Shown in pieces: positions 15,774 through 24,344 of a stretch of 64,000 nt of DNA. The notes under the pieces are model-generated. The model was not told the DNA's origin. It worked only from the letters and a program-made list of their open reading frames with translations, and did not search any database. Source of the DNA: Nonomuraea coxensis DSM 45129 (lineage in GTDB: Bacteria > Actinomycetota > Actinomycetes > Streptosporangiales > Streptosporangiaceae). The translations under genes were made by a program, and so were the position numbers. The stretch's first letter is position 1. Each line of letters opens with the position of its first letter. Location of the stretch: contig NZ_CP068985.1 in assembly GCF_019397265.1 (NCBI RefSeq), positions 5,436,501-5,500,500 on the forward strand, read 5' to 3'.

Positions 15774-16685
15774 TCACAGGGTCGGTACGGCGGCGGGGGT
15801 CCAGCCGCAGCCGCAGGCCGCGTCGGTCCGCACGGTGGCGGCGCAGCCGGGGCAGCGGGCGTAGTCGCGGGCGCTGACGGGACGCCAGACGCTGGTGTGG
15901 ACGCGCTCGCACAGGCCGGATTTGAAGAAGCGGCGCATGGCCCGCTGGTGCGGCCGGGCGTGGACGGCGCGGACCGACTCCAGCCGGTCGTAGGCGCTCA
16001 GGGTGTACTTGCGGTCGCCGAGGTCGAAGGTGGTGAGGCCGAGGAAGCCGCGGGCGGCGCGCAGCGACTTGACGATCTCGACGCTGAGCAGGTCCACCTC
16101 GGCGGCCTCGGCGTCGTCGCGGACCTCCAGCCAGGTCAGGACGAGCGCGCCGGGGCGTTCGGTGCGGGCGCTGCCGGCGCGGGCGCTGACGCCGAACTCG
16201 CGGACCTCGTCGGCGGCGGGCACGAACCGCGCGGTGTAGCCCAGCGACTCGGCCAGCGCCAGCCGGTCGTAGGAGCGGCGTACGTGCGCGCCACGTCCGT
16301 CGACGGTGACCAGGTCGGTGCCGGAGACCTCGGCCCGGCCGCCGGTGGCGGGCATGCCCAGGTAGGGCTCGCGGTGGTCGGCGCGCAGCGTCCAGCCGAG
16401 CACGGCGGCGTCGGCGTCGCCCACGAGGTGGCCCGTCTCGAAGCCGGGGCCGCGGAAGCGGGCCAGCGTGGCGGCGGCGTGGGCGGCGAGGGCCGGCCCG
16501 GAGAGCACGCCGCCGGAGTCGGGGTCGGCGTAGCTCGCGGCGGTGGCGGCCACCGCCTCGGGGTCGCCGTCGCACCAGGCACGCAGGTGGTCCTGGGCGA
16601 GTTTGCGGGCGTCGCCGGTCATCTTCGCTCCGGCGGGGGCGTCGCCTGTCATGCCTGGTCCTCCGGCGGGGGCGTCACTGGTCAT
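15774..16685 (-). CDS. SnoaL-like / ABM-like fusion protein with C-terminal zinc ribbon
   Basis: A 303-residue composite protein. Residues 1-28 contain an imperfect repeat of MTGDAPAG, with three possible ATG starts (16685, 16652, 16622). Residues about 30-135 look like a SnoaL/NTF2-like alpha+beta domain (HLRAWCDGDPEAVAATAASY). Residues about 150-240 look like an antibiotic-biosynthesis-monooxygenase (ABM) ferredoxin-like domain. The C-terminus carries CPGC and CGCG, a probable zinc ribbon. SnoaL proteins cyclise or hydroxylate polyketides, and ABM domains oxidise quinol-type substrates without cofactors. The three-part arrangement is one I do not recognise. The start at 16685 is coupled to the upstream stop by ATGA. 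Confidence 0.7.
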   Translation of the reverse strand: MTSDAPAGGPGMTGDAPAGAKMTGDARKLAQDHLRAWCDGDPEAVAATAASYADPDSGGVLSGPALAAHAAATLARFRGPGFETGHLVGDADAAVLGWTLRADHREPYLGMPATGGRAEVSGTDLVTVDGRGAHVRRSYDRLALAESLGYTARFVPAADEVREFGVSARAGSARTERPGALVLTWLEVRDDAEAAEVDLLSVEIVKSLRAARGFLGLTTFDLGDRKYTLSAYDRLESVRAVHARPHQRAMRRFFKSGLCERVHTSVWRPVSARDYARCPGCAATVRTDAACGCGWTPAAVPTL

Positions 16686-17119
16686 CGCTGCTCCTCCGGC
16701 TGGGCGTCCAGCGCCACGGCGAGGGCGCGTTCGGCGGTGTGGCTGAGCGAGAGGCGGATGTGCTCCCCCGCTCCGGCGAGGCCGGACAGCTCGCCGGTCA
16801 GGCGGACGGCGGGCGGGTGGCCGTCCAGGCAGGCCGCGTCGGCGCGGCAGGCGCGGGTGGGGCGCGGCAGCACCTCGACCTGGCCGAGGCGGCGCGGGGT
16901 GGCGGGCAGGCCGAGCAGGCGCAGCACGGCCCGCTTGCCGGCCAGCCGGCCCGCCCAGTGCTGCAGGGTGCGGCCCCGGGCGGAGCGGACCCGTTCCGCG
17001 GGGGTGAAGACCTCCTCCAGCCGGGCGCCGCCGGGCAGGTCGGCGAGCAGGTCGGCGGGGCGGTCGAGCCCGGCGTGGCGGACGACGGCGCTGCCCCAGC
17101 GCCCCGCCTGCCCGCTCAC
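16682..17119 (-). CDS. AcpS-like phosphopantetheinyl transferase, second copy
   Basis: A 145-residue protein resembling holo-ACP synthase: FTPAERVRS, then HWAGRLAGKRAVLRLLG, the position of the usual AARFAAKEA motif but with Lys-Arg replacing Lys-Glu, and a terminal LSLSHTAERALAVAL matching the SISHTxxxAxAxV strand. The N-terminal metal-binding Asp motif is poorly conserved. Activity is therefore less certain than for the copy at 14501-14983; it may be specialised or inactive. GTG 17119 overlaps the acyltransferase stop. Confidence 0.75.
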   Translation of the reverse strand: MSGQAGRWGSAVVRHAGLDRPADLLADLPGGARLEEVFTPAERVRSARGRTLQHWAGRLAGKRAVLRLLGLPATPRRLGQVEVLPRPTRACRADAACLDGHPPAVRLTGELSGLAGAGEHIRLSLSHTAERALAVALDAQPEEQR

Positions 17120-18030
17120 GCGGCCACCGCCTTGGCCAGGCGGCGCAGCGTGGCGGGGTCGGACATGCTCAGGCAGCGGGCCTCGGCCCGGCGCGACAGG
17201 CCGGTGAGCACCTTGCTGTCGCCCACCTCGACGCCGGAGGCGAAGGCGTCGACGGCGGCGACCGTACGGGTCCACAGCACCCGGCCGGTGAGCTGGCCGA
17301 TCAGGGCCTCGCGCAGCGTGGCGACGTCGGTGGTGGGCTCGCCGGTGACGTTGGGGACGACGGGCACGCGCGGCTCGCGCATCGCCGCGGCGCGCACCGC
17401 CGCCGCCCAGCCGGGCAGGGCGGGGGCCATGAGCGGCGAGTGGAAGGCGTTGCCGACCTGGAGCGGGACGACCTTGCTCGCGTCGGTGGCGAGCGCGGTC
17501 AACCGGTCGAGCGCGTACGGGGAGCCGGAGACGACCACGTGGCCGGGGGCGTTCTCCAGGGCCACCACGACGGGCTCGCCGGGGGCGCCGGCGGCCTCGG
17601 CCAGCTCCTCGACCCGCTCGACGGGCAGGCCCATCACGGCCCGCATGCCGCCGCGCTCGCCGACCGCGGCCATGAGCCGGGCCCGCGTCTCGACCAGGCG
17701 TACGGTGTCGGCCAGCGCGAGCACGCCGGCCGCGTGCAGCGCGCTCAGCTCGCCCACGCTGTGCCCGGCGACCACGGCGGGCGCGTGGCCCTCCTCGGCG
17801 AGGACGGCCAGCGCGGCCAGGTTGCAGGCGGTCACCGCCACCTGGGCGTGCTCGGTGGCCACCAGCCGGTCGAGCGGGCCGCGGGCGCACAGCGGGGAGA
17901 TCGGGCGGTCCAGCAGCGCGTCCACCAGGTCCAGCCGGTCCCGCGCGACGGGCCGGCGGCGCAGCCAGCCGCCCATCCCGACGCGGACGGTCCCCTGCCC
18001 GGGGAAGAGATAGCCGAGCTTCAACGTCAC
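17116..18030 (-). CDS. Malonyl-CoA:ACP acyltransferase (FabD-like)
   Basis: A 304-residue trans-acting acyltransferase with YLFPGQGTVRVGMGG at the N-terminus, catalytic serine in VVAGHSVGELSAL, and NAFHSPLM carrying the catalytic His, a signature of malonyl rather than methylmalonyl selectivity. It would load malonyl units onto the operon ACP for the KS-CLF, or serve AT-less modules if the left-hand PKS has any. GTG 18030 is used; TTG 18024 has better Shine-Dalgarno spacing (GGGAG). Confidence 0.92.
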   Translation of the reverse strand: MTLKLGYLFPGQGTVRVGMGGWLRRRPVARDRLDLVDALLDRPISPLCARGPLDRLVATEHAQVAVTACNLAALAVLAEEGHAPAVVAGHSVGELSALHAAGVLALADTVRLVETRARLMAAVGERGGMRAVMGLPVERVEELAEAAGAPGEPVVVALENAPGHVVVSGSPYALDRLTALATDASKVVPLQVGNAFHSPLMAPALPGWAAAVRAAAMREPRVPVVPNVTGEPTTDVATLREALIGQLTGRVLWTRTVAAVDAFASGVEVGDSKVLTGLSRRAEARCLSMSDPATLRRLAKAVAA

Positions 18031-18068
18031 TCCCTTCGCCTGCCGCCTCGCGCGAGGCCGGCCGGTCG

Positions 18069-18941
18069 CTAGAGCCGGCGGCGCGGCCGGCGTTCCTCGT
18101 GGGCGGGCCGCTCCGTGCCGAGGAAGCCGAGCAGCAGCTTGTTGACCTGGTCGGGGGCGTCGAGCGGCAGCCAGTGCCCCGCGCCCTCGACGCGCTCGTA
18201 GCGCCAGGGGCCCTTGACGAACTTGCCGGAGCCGGTCATGCCCTCCTCCAGCAGCGCCTTGTCGCCGTCCCCCCAGATGCCGAGCGTGGGGGCGAGCACG
18301 GGCGGGAAGGGCCGCGCGGGGCGCAGCTCGGCGGCCGGCGAGCGGTTGGCGCGGTACCAGTTGAGCCCGGCGGTGAGCGCGCCCGGCCGGGCCAGGTCGC
18401 GCAGGTAGCGGTCGTGGTCGCCGTCGCGGCCCATGATCTCCTTGAACAGCCGCCAGCCGTTGCGGCGCAGCAGTTCCTCGCTCACGCCCGGGAACTGGTA
18501 GAAGAGCATGTACCAGGAGGCCGCCCGCTGCTCGATGGAGGGGGTGGCGAAGACGCCGGGGTGGCCGACCGACAGCACGGCCAGGTGGTCGATCCTGCGG
18601 GGCATGAGGAAGGCGTACATCCAGGCGATGGCGGCGCCCCAGTCGTGGCCGACGAGGTGCGGGCGGCGGATGCCGAGCTTCATGGTGAGGCCCACGACGT
18701 CGTTGACGATGGTCTGCATGCCGTACGCCTCGGCCTCCTGCGGCTTGCCGGAGTCGCCGAAGCCGCGCAGGTCGGGCGCGATCACCCGGAAGCCGCCCTC
18801 GACGAGGGCCGGGATCTGGTGCCGCCACAGGTAGGAGGAGTCGGGGAAGCCGTGGAGGAGGATGACGGGGTCGCCCTCGCCCTCGTCCACGTAGGCCAGG
18901 TCCACGCCGTTGACGTGGACGACGTTCTTCTCGGTGGTCAT
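18069..18941 (-). CDS. Epoxide hydrolase / haloalkane dehalogenase-like alpha/beta hydrolase
   Basis: A 290-residue alpha/beta hydrolase. HGFPDSSYLW forms the oxyanion segment, VGHDWGAAIAW carries an Asp nucleophile as in epoxide hydrolases, and GAGHWLPLDAP carries the catalytic His. An Asp nucleophile with HGFP points to epoxide opening. It follows two flavoenzymes in the operon (ATGA overlap with the FAD oxidoreductase), so opening of an epoxide made by one of them is a plausible role. The C-terminal EERRPRRRL tail is unusually basic. Confidence 0.88.
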   Translation of the reverse strand: MTTEKNVVHVNGVDLAYVDEGEGDPVILLHGFPDSSYLWRHQIPALVEGGFRVIAPDLRGFGDSGKPQEAEAYGMQTIVNDVVGLTMKLGIRRPHLVGHDWGAAIAWMYAFLMPRRIDHLAVLSVGHPGVFATPSIEQRAASWYMLFYQFPGVSEELLRRNGWRLFKEIMGRDGDHDRYLRDLARPGALTAGLNWYRANRSPAAELRPARPFPPVLAPTLGIWGDGDKALLEEGMTGSGKFVKGPWRYERVEGAGHWLPLDAPDQVNKLLLGFLGTERPAHEERRPRRRL

Positions 18942-20185
18942 GCTGTCTCCCTGAACAGCCGCTCAGCGAAGAACTCGCTGAAGCCGAACTCCGGTACGTC
19001 CTCGGGGGCGACCATGTTGAGCAGCCCGGTCACCTGCGCGGCGAAGTTCCTCGCCATCAGCCGGCGCACCCGGCGGCGGCGCTCCAGCGCGGCCGGCCCG
19101 AACTCGACGTGCAGCCTGCTGACGATGGAGGCGCCGAAGTCCAGCCGCTCCAGCCGGAAGTCGCGCTCCGCCACGTACGGGGCGAACGCCGCCGGCGACC
19201 AGTCGCCGGAGGTGAGCAGGATGTCGCAGACGGTCCTGGCGTCGCGCATCGCGCAGGACAGGCCGGTGCCGAGCACGGTGTCGGCGTTGCCCGCCTCGTC
19301 GCCGATCAGCACCACGCCCTCGGTCAGCGGCGGCCCTTCGGGGACGCTGGAGACCGACGGCCACACCGACAGCGGCCCGGCCGGGATCGCCGCGGTGACC
19401 GCCTTGCCCCGGTCGGGCAGGCAGTCCAGCTCGAACGCGGCGAGGAAGCGCTCGACGCCGCCCGGCCCGCGGTAGCGGTGCTTGTTGGCGGTCGGGAAGT
19501 TGAGGTAGAGGCGGGCCCGGCCGTAGCCCTGGGGGAAAACCATGAACATGACGTCGCCCTCGGTGCCCATGGCCTGGACGTCCTGCGGCCAGTCGTCGAG
19601 GCCCTCGACCATCATGCCGCCGCCCCAGTGGTGCATGGAGTTGCGCATGGTGACGCCGATCTGGCGGCCGACCGTGTTGCCGCGGCCGGTCGCGCCGAGC
19701 ACGATGCGGGGGCGCAGCTCGTGCTCGCCCTCCGGCGTGCGGTAGGTGACGACCGGTTCGGGGCCGGGCCTGACGCCGATCTTGGCGGCGTCCATGACGA
19801 GGCGGGCGCCGCCGGCGGCGGCCTGCTCGGCCATCAGCTCGCAGACCTGGTGGTGCGGGAACGACATGGGGCCGCCGATGCCGGGGATGAAGCGGGTCAT
19901 GTCCACCGCCTCGACCTCGTCCTCGGTGACGGCCTCGTCCCAGGTCATCCACTCGCGGATCTCCCAGGCGCCGCCTGCGGAGAAGCAGTCGTAGACGCCG
20001 AGCCGCTGCGCCTCCCTGATGCCCCACGGGGCCAGCCACTCGCCGCGCACCAGGTCGCGGTAGGCGTCCTGCTTCTCCAGCAGCGTCACCGAGAGCCCGC
20101 CCGCGACGAGCCGGCAGGCGGCCGACGCGCCCGAGATGCCGCCGCCCACGATGACGACGTCGGGCTGTTCGGTTCGTCGGGTCAC
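18938..20185 (-). CDS. FAD-dependent oxidoreductase (monooxygenase/halogenase superfamily)
   Basis: A 415-residue flavoprotein with the dinucleotide-binding motif VVIVGGGISGASAA at residues 9-22, LLEKQDAYRD after the second strand, and VVLIGDEAGNADTVLG, the GD motif contacting FAD ribityl. Overall it resembles geranylgeranyl-reductase/halogenase-type class A flavoenzymes. The tryptophan-halogenase WxWxIP motif is not seen, so hydroxylation, epoxidation or double-bond reduction is more likely than halogenation. GTG 20185 overlaps the nitroreductase stop (GTGA), showing translational coupling. Confidence 0.87.
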   Translation of the reverse strand: MTRRTEQPDVVIVGGGISGASAACRLVAGGLSVTLLEKQDAYRDLVRGEWLAPWGIREAQRLGVYDCFSAGGAWEIREWMTWDEAVTEDEVEAVDMTRFIPGIGGPMSFPHHQVCELMAEQAAAGGARLVMDAAKIGVRPGPEPVVTYRTPEGEHELRPRIVLGATGRGNTVGRQIGVTMRNSMHHWGGGMMVEGLDDWPQDVQAMGTEGDVMFMVFPQGYGRARLYLNFPTANKHRYRGPGGVERFLAAFELDCLPDRGKAVTAAIPAGPLSVWPSVSSVPEGPPLTEGVVLIGDEAGNADTVLGTGLSCAMRDARTVCDILLTSGDWSPAAFAPYVAERDFRLERLDFGASIVSRLHVEFGPAALERRRRVRRLMARNFAAQVTGLLNMVAPEDVPEFGFSEFFAERLFRETA

Positions 20186-20931
20186 GTGCCCCACCTCTCC
20201 CAGTAGGTGCGCTCCTTGGCGCTGTAGCGGTCGGCGGGGCGGAAGTCGGTGCCCACCGTGTAGGCGACCGGGATCATGCACACCTGCGTGACCCCGGAGG
20301 GGATGCCGAGCAACCGCCCCACCTCTCGTTCGTGGGGCACGTGCAGGCAGGTGATGGTGCTGCCGAGTCCCCGGCTGCGCAGCGCGAGCTGGAAGGACCA
20401 GACGGCGGGGAAGATCGAGCCGTAGAAGATGCTGGCCCGGGTCTCGCCGTGCTGCACGAGGTGGCCGGGGTCCTCGGCGACCTTGTCGGCCATGCGCCGC
20501 CGCCAGGCGTCGTTGATCGCGGCGACGTCCGGCGGGCGGCCGAGCACGCACGGGATCACCAGCGCGGGCACCGCCGCGATGGTCTCGGTGAGCGCCTGGG
20601 CGGAGGCGTGGTTGCGGCGGGCCTGCGCGTCGTGCCGGCGCCGGCCCGCCCTGGTCCAGATGTCGTTGAGGTGGAACTGCCAGGAGGAGCGGATCAGCTC
20701 GGCGAGCCTGGCCTTGGTGGCGGGCTCGGTGAGCACGAGCCAGCGCCAGTTCTGGTGGTTGTTGGCGGTGGGCGCCTGGACGGCGACCTCCAGGGCCTCC
20801 TGGATGACCTCGCGGGGGACGGGGCGGTCCAGGTCGAGGCGGCGGCGTACGGACCGGGTGGTGGTCAGCAGCCGGTCGGTCTCGGCGACGTCGAACGGCG
20901 TGCCGGTCCCGTTCGCGCCGGCGGCGGTCAT
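20182..20931 (-). CDS. Nitroreductase-family FMN oxidoreductase
   Basis: A 249-residue protein with the nitroreductase fold: TTTRSVRRRLDLDRPVP at the N-terminus (FMN phosphate contacts), APTANNHQNWRWLVL, and RSRGLGSTITCLHV towards the end. Family members reduce nitro groups, quinones or enones, or oxidise azolines. Placement between the KS-CLF and the FAD oxidoreductase, with 4-bp overlaps on both sides, suggests a redox step on the polyketide or its heterocycle. Confidence 0.9.
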   Translation of the reverse strand: MTAAGANGTGTPFDVAETDRLLTTTRSVRRRLDLDRPVPREVIQEALEVAVQAPTANNHQNWRWLVLTEPATKARLAELIRSSWQFHLNDIWTRAGRRRHDAQARRNHASAQALTETIAAVPALVIPCVLGRPPDVAAINDAWRRRMADKVAEDPGHLVQHGETRASIFYGSIFPAVWSFQLALRSRGLGSTITCLHVPHEREVGRLLGIPSGVTQVCMIPVAYTVGTDFRPADRYSAKERTYWERWGT

Positions 20932-23234
20932 ACCGCCTCCAGCAGGACGGCGCCGCGGACCGATCCCGGCGCGGCGGTCAGCGCGAGCACGCGCCTGGCG
21001 GGCGCCGGCAGGTCCGGCTCGGTCAGGTAAGCGGTGAGGTCGCCGGCGAGGGGGGCGGTGAGCCCGGTCAGGGCGGGCGCGATGCCGTCGCGGACGGCGA
21101 GCGCGGCGAGGGCCACGTTGAGCGCGCCGGTGGCCGCCTGGCAGTCGCCGGTGAGGGCGGCGGTGCCGGTGAGCGGGGCGCCGGGGGCGGCGGCGCGCAC
21201 GGCGGCGGCCTCCGCGCCGTCCTCCGGCCCGCCGGTGGCCGCGCCGATGACCAGCTCGGGCGCCTGCCCGCCGAGCAGCCCGCCGAGCAGCGCGTCGAGC
21301 AGCCCGCCGAGGGGCCCGCCGGGTGGGTCCGGGGTGTGCTGCTCCGGCTCGCCGGCGTGGCGGGTGGCGGCCACCTTCGCGTACGGGACCGCGCCGCGCC
21401 CGGCGCAGTGCTCGGCCGACTCGACCACGAACGCGACGGCCGCCGACCCCTTGACCGGCCCGGCCGCGCCGGAGTCGTACGGCACCGGCCCCGGATCGGC
21501 CTCCCCTCCCCCGGTCGTCTCGTCGGCGGCGACGACCAGGACCACCTCGGCCTTGCCCGCCCGGATCAGCTCCAGCGCGCAGTCCAGGGCGATCGAGGCG
21601 GAGGCCCCGCCGTTGCAGATCGTGGTGGTGGGCCCGCGCAGGCCCAGGGTCTGGCAGACCGCGCCGCCGGTGGCGTTGAGCACGACGTTGGAGAAGCTGA
21701 GCACGGCCGGCTTGCTGGGGTTGACCGCGATGCTCTCGTCGAAGCCGCCGGTGCTCTCGGCCGAGCCCGCCCCGGTGGCGAAGACGAGCGCCACGTCGTC
21801 CAGCGCCTTCCTGGGCAGTTTGAGCCCGGCGTCCTCCCAGGCCAGGCGGGAGGCGGCGATGGCCATGCGGGACAGCTGGTTCATGTGCCGCCACAGGGAG
21901 CGCGGCGCGTACGTCCGGCCGTCCAGCGACGGCGGCCGTCCGGGGGCCCGGTGCCCGGCGGCGACGGCCCGGGCCACCTCGGCGATCCCCGCGCCGACGC
22001 CGGTCACCGGCCCGAGCCCGGTGATCACGGCGGCGCGCTCGGGCAGCTCCTCGTACGGGCGGGGGCCGCGCGGGGCGGTCAGCACGAGCGAGACGTTGTT
22101 GCCGCCGAAGGCGTAGTTGTTGGAGACGACGGTGCCGATGGGCATCGGCCTGGCCTGGTCGGGCACGAAGTCGAGGTCGCTCGCCGCCCCGGTCGCGCCG
22201 CCGAAGCCGAGGGTCGGCGGGGCGGTGGCGTGGCGCAGCGCGAGCACGCTCGCGACGGCCTCCACCGCGCCGGCCGCGCCCAGCGTGTGGCCGACGAACG
22301 ACTTGATGCTGCTGGTCGGCACCTGCCCGGCCCGCTCGCCGAAGACCAGGCGCATGACCTTGGCCTCCATGGCGTCGTTGGCGGGGGTGCCGGTGCCGTG
22401 GCCGCTCACGTAGTCGACGTCGGCGGCGGCGAGCCCGGCGTCGGCGAGTGCCCTGCGGACGGCGCTCGCCCCGCCGCGGCCGGTGGGGTCGGGGGCGGTG
22501 GCGTGGTAGGCGTCGGCGGACAGGCCGTAGCCCGCGACCTCGGCGAGCGGCGTGGCGCCGCGGGCGAGGGCCAGGTCCAGCGGCTCCAGCAGGAGGAAGG
22601 CGGCGCCCTCGCCCAGGTTGAGCCCGTCGGAGTGGCTGTAGGGGCGGCACGGGCCGGTGCTCAGCGCCTGGAGGCCGGCGAAGCCCGCGTACGTGCCGAA
22701 CAGCAGCGGGTCCACGCCGCCCGCGAGCACGGCGTCCGCCTCGCCGGTGAGGATCTTGTCCTTGGCCAGTCCGACGGCGTTGCCCCCGGCCGCGCAGGCG
22801 GTGGAGACGAGGACGCGCGGGCCGCCGAGGCCGAGGCGGGCGGCCACCACGTCGGCCGTGCGGTGCATCGGCTGGTAGCGGCCCGCCGCGTCGGGGGTGG
22901 CCTGGCACTTGCCGAGGATGATGCCGAACCGTCCCGGGGCCGGGCCGCCCGCCCGGCGATCCGTCAGACCCGCCTGCTCGATCGCCTGGCGGGCGGCGAC
23001 GAGGGCGAGCCTCGCCGTGCGGTCGCGGCCGGCGTCCTCCTGGGGGAGCTGGTCGTCGATCCACGCGTCCGGCACCTGGCCGGCGTGCCTGGCCGCGAAC
23101 ACGGCGAACGCCTCGTCCTCGATGGGGGTGAGTCCGCCCTCGCCTTTCACGAGCCGGCTCCAGAACTCGGCGGGGTCGCGTCCGGCGGCGCAGATGATGC
23201 CCAGGCCGGTGACCACGACGGGCCGCAGCGCCAT
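20928..23234 (-). CDS. Fused ketosynthase-chain length factor (KS-CLF) of type II-like PKS
   Basis: A 768-residue protein made of two ketosynthase folds in tandem. KS1 (about 1-388) has a complete triad: Cys147 in VSTACAAGG, His279 in SGHGTGTPAND and His316 in KSFVGHTLGAAG. KS2 (about 400-768) keeps a cysteine (Cys540, TTICNGGASAS), but the HGTGT and GH motifs are replaced by GAATGGPED and TGDCQAATG, so it should be condensation-inactive like a chain length factor. KS and CLF are normally separate subunits. With FabG, FabZ and ACP alongside it probably makes a reduced chain such as a polyene. Confidence 0.93.
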   Translation of the reverse strand: MALRPVVVTGLGIICAAGRDPAEFWSRLVKGEGGLTPIEDEAFAVFAARHAGQVPDAWIDDQLPQEDAGRDRTARLALVAARQAIEQAGLTDRRAGGPAPGRFGIILGKCQATPDAAGRYQPMHRTADVVAARLGLGGPRVLVSTACAAGGNAVGLAKDKILTGEADAVLAGGVDPLLFGTYAGFAGLQALSTGPCRPYSHSDGLNLGEGAAFLLLEPLDLALARGATPLAEVAGYGLSADAYHATAPDPTGRGGASAVRRALADAGLAAADVDYVSGHGTGTPANDAMEAKVMRLVFGERAGQVPTSSIKSFVGHTLGAAGAVEAVASVLALRHATAPPTLGFGGATGAASDLDFVPDQARPMPIGTVVSNNYAFGGNNVSLVLTAPRGPRPYEELPERAAVITGLGPVTGVGAGIAEVARAVAAGHRAPGRPPSLDGRTYAPRSLWRHMNQLSRMAIAASRLAWEDAGLKLPRKALDDVALVFATGAGSAESTGGFDESIAVNPSKPAVLSFSNVVLNATGGAVCQTLGLRGPTTTICNGGASASIALDCALELIRAGKAEVVLVVAADETTGGGEADPGPVPYDSGAAGPVKGSAAVAFVVESAEHCAGRGAVPYAKVAATRHAGEPEQHTPDPPGGPLGGLLDALLGGLLGGQAPELVIGAATGGPEDGAEAAAVRAAAPGAPLTGTAALTGDCQAATGALNVALAALAVRDGIAPALTGLTAPLAGDLTAYLTEPDLPAPARRVLALTAAPGSVRGAVLLEAV

Positions 23235-23265
23235 GCTTGTCTCCTTCTTCCAGCGCGCCGGCCGA

Positions 23266-24342
23266 TCAGATGATCGGGATGCTCCAGCTCTTGGGCACGA
23301 TGTAGGGGCTGGTCAGGGTGGTCACGGTGAGGCCGCCCACGGTGAGCTCCAGCCCGGCCGCCGCGAGGTCGGCGTCCACCCTGGCCAGGCCGAGGGTGGC
23401 GTCGAGTCCGGCGCTGTGCACGGCGTGGACGATCTCGCCGACGTCCTGGCCGCCCGCGAGCACGCGGGTGCCGGGCGCGGGGACGCCGGCGCAGCCGGTG
23501 AAGCCGACCGTGCGCCGGCCGCCGCCGCTCTCGAACGCCTCGGTCACGGCGTCCTTGCCGACGAAGTCGTCCTTGGTGATGTCCACGAGCCAGTTGGCGC
23601 CGATCTCGATGACCGTGGCGCCGGGGGTGGCCTCGTGGCGCGGGATCGGCTGGCGGACCTCCAGCATGGCCAGCTCCAGCGCCTCCAGCCCGGCGGGTCT
23701 CGCGTGCTCCAGCGCGCTGGTCCACAGGGCGGCGGCGGCCTCGGCGGGGACGATCATCTGGTAGCCGTACTCGCCGGTCAGGCCGGTACGGGCGAAGACG
23801 ATCTCCGTGTCGTCCCAGGTGGCGTCCGCGACCGACTCGAACGGCAGCGAGGCCAGCTCGGCGTCGATGAGGCGGCCCACGACGCCCCAGGCGTAGGGGC
23901 CCTCCAGTCCGATGACGGTGAGCTCGCCCGAACGGTCGGTGATCTCGACGCCGTCCTCCTGGTGGGCCCGCAGGTGCTCCAGGAGCCGGCCGCCGGCGCC
24001 GCAGGAGCTCTCCAGCAGCAGCCCGTCCTCCCGGCCGAAGGCGACCACCTGGTCGACGACCTGCCCGTCCTCGTCCAGGACGAGGCTCATCATGCAGCGG
24101 TCGGAGGTGAGGTACTCGACGTCGCGGGCCAGCAGGCGCTGGGCGAAGTCGACGGCGGAGGGGCCGGTGATCTCGACGAGGCCGTGCCCGCCGAGGTCGA
24201 GGACGGCGGCGCGCTCCCGCAGCACGCCGTACTCGGCGGCGGAGGAGGCGGAGGAGGCGGAGAAGCGCAGGGGCACGGTGGCGTCGCCCACCTCGCCGTA
24301 GACGGTGTCCGTCGGATGCGTGGCCGCGAGGACGCTTGGCAT
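23266..24342 (-). CDS. GcvT-like folate-binding aminomethyltransferase family protein
   Basis: A 358-residue protein of the glycine-cleavage T-protein/YgfZ/DmdA fold. It shows AVLDLGGHGLVEITGPSA near residue 45, DEDGQVVDQVVAF, RTGLTGEYGYQMIVP near residue 195, LEALELAMLEVRQPIPRHE and a C-terminal beta-barrel beginning RRTVGFTG. No other glycine cleavage genes are near. Within the operon it lies between KS-CLF and dehydratase and is coupled to the dehydratase gene. It may carry out a tetrahydrofolate-dependent one-carbon transfer (demethylation or methylene transfer) on the product. ATG 24342 with AAAGG seven bases upstream is preferred over GTG 24348. Confidence 0.82.
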   Translation of the reverse strand: MPSVLAATHPTDTVYGEVGDATVPLRFSASSASSAAEYGVLRERAAVLDLGGHGLVEITGPSAVDFAQRLLARDVEYLTSDRCMMSLVLDEDGQVVDQVVAFGREDGLLLESSCGAGGRLLEHLRAHQEDGVEITDRSGELTVIGLEGPYAWGVVGRLIDAELASLPFESVADATWDDTEIVFARTGLTGEYGYQMIVPAEAAAALWTSALEHARPAGLEALELAMLEVRQPIPRHEATPGATVIEIGANWLVDITKDDFVGKDAVTEAFESGGGRRTVGFTGCAGVPAPGTRVLAGGQDVGEIVHAVHSAGLDATLGLARVDADLAAAGLELTVGGLTVTTLTSPYIVPKSWSIPII

Positions 24343-24344
24343 GT

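Noticed and set aside
18938..20185. Flavin-dependent halogenase
   Set aside because: The N-terminal FAD motif fits the superfamily, but the tryptophan-halogenase WxWxIP motif was not found, so halogenation is not claimed.
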